A stretch of DNA of 8,406 bases from NCBI GenBank assembly GCA_003132645.1, contig PKYM01000050.1, positions 2,596 through 11,001 of the forward strand, read 5' to 3'. The notes beneath the pieces are model-generated. The model was not told where the DNA came from and searched no databases. It saw only the letters and a program-made list of their open reading frames with translations. Positions within the stretch are counted from its first letter, which is position 1. Each line of letters begins with the position of its first letter. The translations under genes were made by a program, and so were the position numbers. Below are positions 6,283-8,406 of the stretch, piece by piece. This DNA is from Actinomycetota bacterium. Its GTDB lineage: Bacteria > Actinomycetota > Thermoleophilia > UBA2241.

Positions 6283-7689
6283 TCAGTACTTGATCGCGAC
6301 GAGCTTGCCGTTTTGCGGGATGGTGACGTTGAACGGCGCCGCCGCTGCATGCGAGGTGTCGACGAGCTTCAGGTCGAACGGGTACGTTGGTGCCCTTGAC
6401 CCACATGCCGCCCACGAGGACCGTGCGGCAGACGTTCGGGACCGGATTGAGCGGCGCTCCGGCCGACCAGGTGATGTGTCCCTGGATGGTCTTCGAGGTC
6501 TGTCTTCTTGATGGCCGCCAGGATGGTTCTCTTTGCTGTCGACGTTGGTGGCGCGCTTGAGCGCGTCGACGACGACCTCGAAGACCGCGTAGTGCAGCAG
6601 TGGCTGTGTCCACTCCTTGCCGTTGGAGGCGGTCCAGGCGTTGCACAGGTCCTGCGTCGTCTGGCCGGAAAGCGACGACTTGAAGGGATGCCAGGGCGAC
6701 CACCACACCTCGGTGGTGAGCCCGTAGCCGATGGGGCCGATCGACTCGAGCTCGGCCGGAAAGAGCAGAGCCTTGCCGACAGAGGCGACCTTCGGCTTGA
6801 ACCCCTGCTGATAGGACTGCTTCCAGAAGTTCACGAAGTCCGGCGGGATGAAGACGCCGCTCAGGATCTGGGCGCCCCCAGACTTGAACTTGGTGATCTG
6901 CGAGGTGTAGTCCTGCGTGCCGTCCTGAAAACGGCCGCCGTCGATGAACTTGTAGCCGGCCGCCGTCAGCAGGGGCGGCTGACCCGTCTTGGCGTTGGCC
7001 CAGCCCAGGCCGTCGGCGTCGTTTGGCCACATCTCGCCGACCAGCTTGTTGGTGGGGATCTGGTTCCACATGCCGGTAAAGACCGCAGTGACGTCTTCGA
7101 GACCCCAGAAGGCGTGGTAGGTCCACTTGAACGGCTTGGTCGGTGTGGCGCCGCGACCGAAGTAGTAGGGCTGCCACGGACAGTCGTTGGACACGCAAGG
7201 CACGCCGAGAGCCTCGGCCTGGTCGGCCACGGGGTTCACGGTGTCGGGTGTCGAGGCGACCATCATGATGTCGATGCCGTCGTTGGTGACGAGGTCGCCG
7301 GCCACCGTCGCGGCGCGGTTGGAGTCGGACTGGGAGTCCTTCACGATGATCTCGACGGGGTGGGTCTGCCCGTCGCCGCACTTGACGCCGCCCTTGACGG
7401 CCGCTTTCCACTGGCTGACCAGGAACTGGTCGGACTCACCGAACGCCGCCAGCGGGCCGGTCAGCGGGGTCACGAAACCGACCTTGATCGTGCGTCCGCT
7501 GCCGCTGCTCGAGCCGCCGCCCGAGCTCTTACCGCAGGCCGCGAGGAAGCTGCTCAGGCCGCCCGCGCCGGCCACGACCGCGCCTGTGGTGCCGGCCACC
7601 TTCATGAAATCGCGCCGGGTGATCGCCTTGCCCGTCAATGGCGATCCGTCCCCCGGTGAACCCGTGGACCCGTTGTCCTTCGAAGCCAT
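6283..7689 (-). CDS. Tat-exported lipoprotein, ABC importer substrate-binding protein; apparent compensated frameshifts
   Basis: Read as written, this is a 468-residue type I periplasmic-binding (Leu/Ile/Val-binding-like) protein that would capture substrate outside the membrane for LivHMGF. It has the twin-arginine motif TRRDFMK (24-30), a hydrophobic stretch, the lipobox LAAC (lipidated Cys52) and a Gly/Ser linker (53-65). The ligand domain begins IKVGFVTPLTGPLAAFGESD (68-87). The start ATG at 7689 is chosen because AAGGAGG lies 5 nt upstream; an in-frame ATG at 7740 has no such site. Residues 389-435 (6525-6385) are Arg/Pro/Ser-rich and unlike the family. Removing one base at each of 6525, 6494 and 6385 restores ILAAIKKTDL, KTIQGHITWS and LVGGMWVKGTN, leading into YPFDLKLVDT. 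The gene may be intact with sequence errors, or a real altered gene. The ligand is unknown. Confidence 0.88.
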   Translation of the reverse strand: MASKDNGSTGSPGDGSPLTGKAITRRDFMKVAGTTGAVVAGAGGLSSFLAACGKSSGGGSSSGSGRTIKVGFVTPLTGPLAAFGESDQFLVSQWKAAVKGGVKCGDGQTHPVEIIVKDSQSDSNRAATVAGDLVTNDGIDIMMVASTPDTVNPVADQAEALGVPCVSNDCPWQPYYFGRGATPTKPFKWTYHAFWGLEDVTAVFTGMWNQIPTNKLVGEMWPNDADGLGWANAKTGQPPLLTAAGYKFIDGGRFQDGTQDYTSQITKFKSGGAQILSGVFIPPDFVNFWKQSYQQGFKPKVASVGKALLFPAELESIGPIGYGLTTEVWWSPWHPFKSSLSGQTTQDLCNAWTASNGKEWTQPLLHYAVFEVVVDALKRATNVDSKENHPGGHQEDRPRRPSRDTSPGRPERRSIRSRTSAARSSWAACGSRAPTYPFDLKLVDTSHAAAAPFNVTIPQNGKLVAIKY

Positions 7690-7717
7690 CCCCGCCTCCT
7701 TGTCGTGGTCGCACGAC
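7690..7717 (-). promoter_or_regulatory. Strong Shine-Dalgarno abutting a perfect hairpin
   Basis: AAGGAGG (7701-7695) lies 5 nt before the binding-protein ATG at 7689, an ideal ribosome-binding site that decides the start. Directly upstream, GTCGTG (7717-7712) and CACGAC (7707-7702) form a perfect 6-bp stem with a CGAC loop, ending at the base next to the Shine-Dalgarno sequence. It could protect the 5' end or tune initiation. The RBS is clear; any hairpin function is inference. Confidence 0.65.
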
Positions 7718-7868
7718 CTGCGCTGTGGCGCTTGCTTCACGCCTCAGTGGCTGCGCGAGCCCCTGATGTCCTGCTGACTCTTCGGGAAAGCCCTTGAGAG
7801 TGACCGGATGAGGCTTTGGTCAGCCCCCAGGGACCCCCGAGAACTCGCCACGCGACGCCGACGTTAGC

Positions 7869-7934
7869 GCCGGTTGCGTTTCCTGTCGTGCGGATGTTCA
7901 CGCCGGTTGCGTTTTCCACCATGCGGACGTTCAC
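7869..7934. repeat. Two 33-bp tandem repeats in the operon leader
   Basis: Two adjacent 33-bp units (7869-7901 and 7902-7934) match at 27 of 33 positions. Both begin GCCGGTTGCGTTT/TT and both end TGCGGAYGTTCAC; most differences are in the middle. A degenerate remnant resembling the unit end (GACGTTAGC, 7860-7868) adjoins the left copy. The repeats lie just downstream of the promoter's -10, so they would be the first transcribed part of the leader. A 33-bp period is about three helical turns, which fits two protein sites on the same DNA face. There are too few copies, and no spacers, for CRISPR. Confidence 0.75.
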
Positions 7935-7948
7935 ACCCACAATACGGG

Positions 7949-7976
7949 ATAATACAGTCGGTCTTAGTCCAGTCAA
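7949..7976 (-). promoter_or_regulatory. Sigma70-type promoter of the binding protein/liv operon
   Basis: On the minus strand, TTGACT (7976-7971) and TATTAT (7954-7949) are separated by 16 bp, with TG just before the -10. This is one of the few AT-rich patches in a GC-rich window. The transcription start is expected near 7942, giving a leader of about 250 nt before the binding-protein ATG. A direct repeat GTATTAT/GTATTGT (7955-7949 and 7945-7939, 10 bp apart) spans the -10 and the start point and may be a regulator site. Confidence 0.65.
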
Positions 7977-8046
7977 GCACCCCCGGCCGTCGGTGTCGCC
8001 ACCAGGATTTGGTTTGTGCTGAGCGAGGCTTGTAGCTGCCCGAGCT

Positions 8047-8406
8047 TCACCCGGGACCGCCAACGTCAGTCGACAGATGAAGGCGTTCGACCACGTCTGC
8101 GACGCTGGCCGGTTCACGCCCCAGCGAACGCGCGACGCCCACGAGCCGCTCGACAAGGGCCGCGTTGCTGGTGGCGGGCTTGCCCTTCTCGAGAAGGAGG
8201 GTGTCCTCGAGCCCGGTCCGGGCGTTGCCGCCCATGGCCAGACCGATGGTCGTCAGCGGAAGGTTGGCCCGCCCGATGGCGATCACCTGCCAGTTCGTCC
8301 CGGCCGGAAGACGCTTGACGAGATAGGCGAGGATCTGAGGATCGGCCATCATGCCGCCCCGCACGCCCATCACGAACGACACCTGGAGAGGCTCGACCAG
8401 CAGCTC
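8047..8406 (-). CDS. BKACE family enzyme (DUF849, beta-keto acid cleavage), C-terminal part
   Basis: The last 119 residues of a gene that runs off the right edge; the family is usually around 270-310 residues, so the N-terminal half or more is missing. BKACE enzymes cleave a beta-keto acid with acetyl-CoA, giving acetoacetate and a CoA thioester, using a zinc ion. The visible part has FVMGVRGGM (11-19), IGRANLP (44-50), GGNARTGLED (59-68) and KGKPATSNAALVER (74-87). In ARTGLED, Arg63, Glu67 and Asp68 match the spacing of the catalytic Arg, zinc-ligand Glu and Asp of characterised Kce (3-keto-5-aminohexanoate cleavage enzyme). The His pair that completes the zinc site lies outside the window. 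The reading frame is open to the edge (ELLVEPLQVSFVMG), so the GTG at 8382 is not the start. It is on the same strand as the liv operon, which has its own promoter. The substrate is unknown. Confidence 0.88.
   Translation of the reverse strand, partial: ELLVEPLQVSFVMGVRGGMMADPQILAYLVKRLPAGTNWQVIAIGRANLPLTTIGLAMGGNARTGLEDTLLLEKGKPATSNAALVERLVGVARSLGREPASVADVVERLHLSTDVGGPG

Larger units (their letters stand above)
7690..8046. other. 357-bp intergenic region with operon promoter and leader
   Basis: This is the gap between the BKACE stop codon and the binding-protein ATG. From right to left it holds a stretch (7977-8046) with only a tiny hairpin (GGTG-N4-CACC, 7992-8003), the promoter (7949-7976), the two 33-bp repeats (7869-7934), about 150 nt of leader without a clear motif (7718-7868), and the hairpin plus ribosome-binding site. 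No convincing gene or RNA gene is visible. An open minus-strand frame crosses it, but it lacks a Shine-Dalgarno sequence and any family resemblance. Confidence 0.7.

Noticed and set aside
6508..7659. A 383-codon open frame on the plus strand opposite the binding protein
   Set aside because: It is antisense to a clear binding-protein gene, low in complexity and Gly/Ala/Arg-rich, with no recognisable domain.
7869..7934. CRISPR-like array
   Set aside because: The two units are directly adjacent with no spacers, and no cas gene is present.
7992..8003. Terminator of the BKACE gene (GGTG-N4-CACC hairpin)
   Set aside because: The stem is only four pairs and no U-tract follows.
7737..8156. A 139-codon minus-strand frame through the intergenic region with an 11-residue repeat (NATG-type)
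   Set aside because: The repeat is simply the 33-bp DNA repeat translated. The frame overlaps the BKACE gene out of frame, runs across the promoter and has no Shine-Dalgarno sequence.

Overview
The window is GC-rich, densely coded bacterial DNA. No RNA gene, insertion sequence or CRISPR array is visible. The substrate-binding protein carries both a twin-arginine motif and a lipobox, which together with the base composition fits a high-GC actinobacterium-like (monoderm) organism, perhaps of the Thermoleophilia type. That assignment is inference; nothing here fixes the taxon.

Layout, left to right. Positions 1-92 hold a candidate promoter and operator for a plus-strand 12-helix MFS transporter gene (93-1325). 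This gene converges, across 29 bp, on a minus-strand block read from right to left. The block starts at a strong sigma70-type promoter (7949-7976) and a roughly 250-nt leader with two 33-bp tandem repeats. It then encodes a Tat-exported lipoprotein substrate-binding protein (7689-6283), two ATPases of LivG and LivF type (6229-5483 and 5486-4788), two permeases of LivH and LivM type (4783-3911 and 3914-2796), and, after 154 bp, a histidinol-dehydrogenase-family enzyme (2641-1355). At the right edge is the C-terminal part of a BKACE (DUF849, beta-keto acid cleavage) enzyme on the same strand (8406-8047).

How the genes may work together: the binding protein, two permeases and two ATPases form a complete branched-chain-amino-acid-type (HAAT) ABC importer. 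The enzyme at the end of the block keeps the HisD zinc ligands and catalytic Glu-His pair. Its DKAIGTNHTLPT and AARYTGGL-CVGKFLKTVTFQ blocks resemble, from memory, the catabolic HpsN (sulfopropanediol dehydrogenase) branch rather than histidine biosynthesis. The simplest reading is an uptake-and-oxidation module for a small hydroxylated compound such as a C3 sulfonate or polyol. The substrate is not determined by the sequence. The BKACE enzyme may belong to the same catabolic region.

The most unusual observation is in the binding-protein gene. About 140 nt near its 3' end read in the wrong frame, and three single-base insertions at or next to 6525, 6494 and 6385 explain this exactly. They sum to +3, so the ORF stays open. 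This is either a cluster of sequence errors or a real compensated frameshift. Other points to check are the repeats around the operon promoter, a possible leaderless promoter with an overlapping dyad before the MFS gene, and the complementary non-consensus motifs of the two ATPases.
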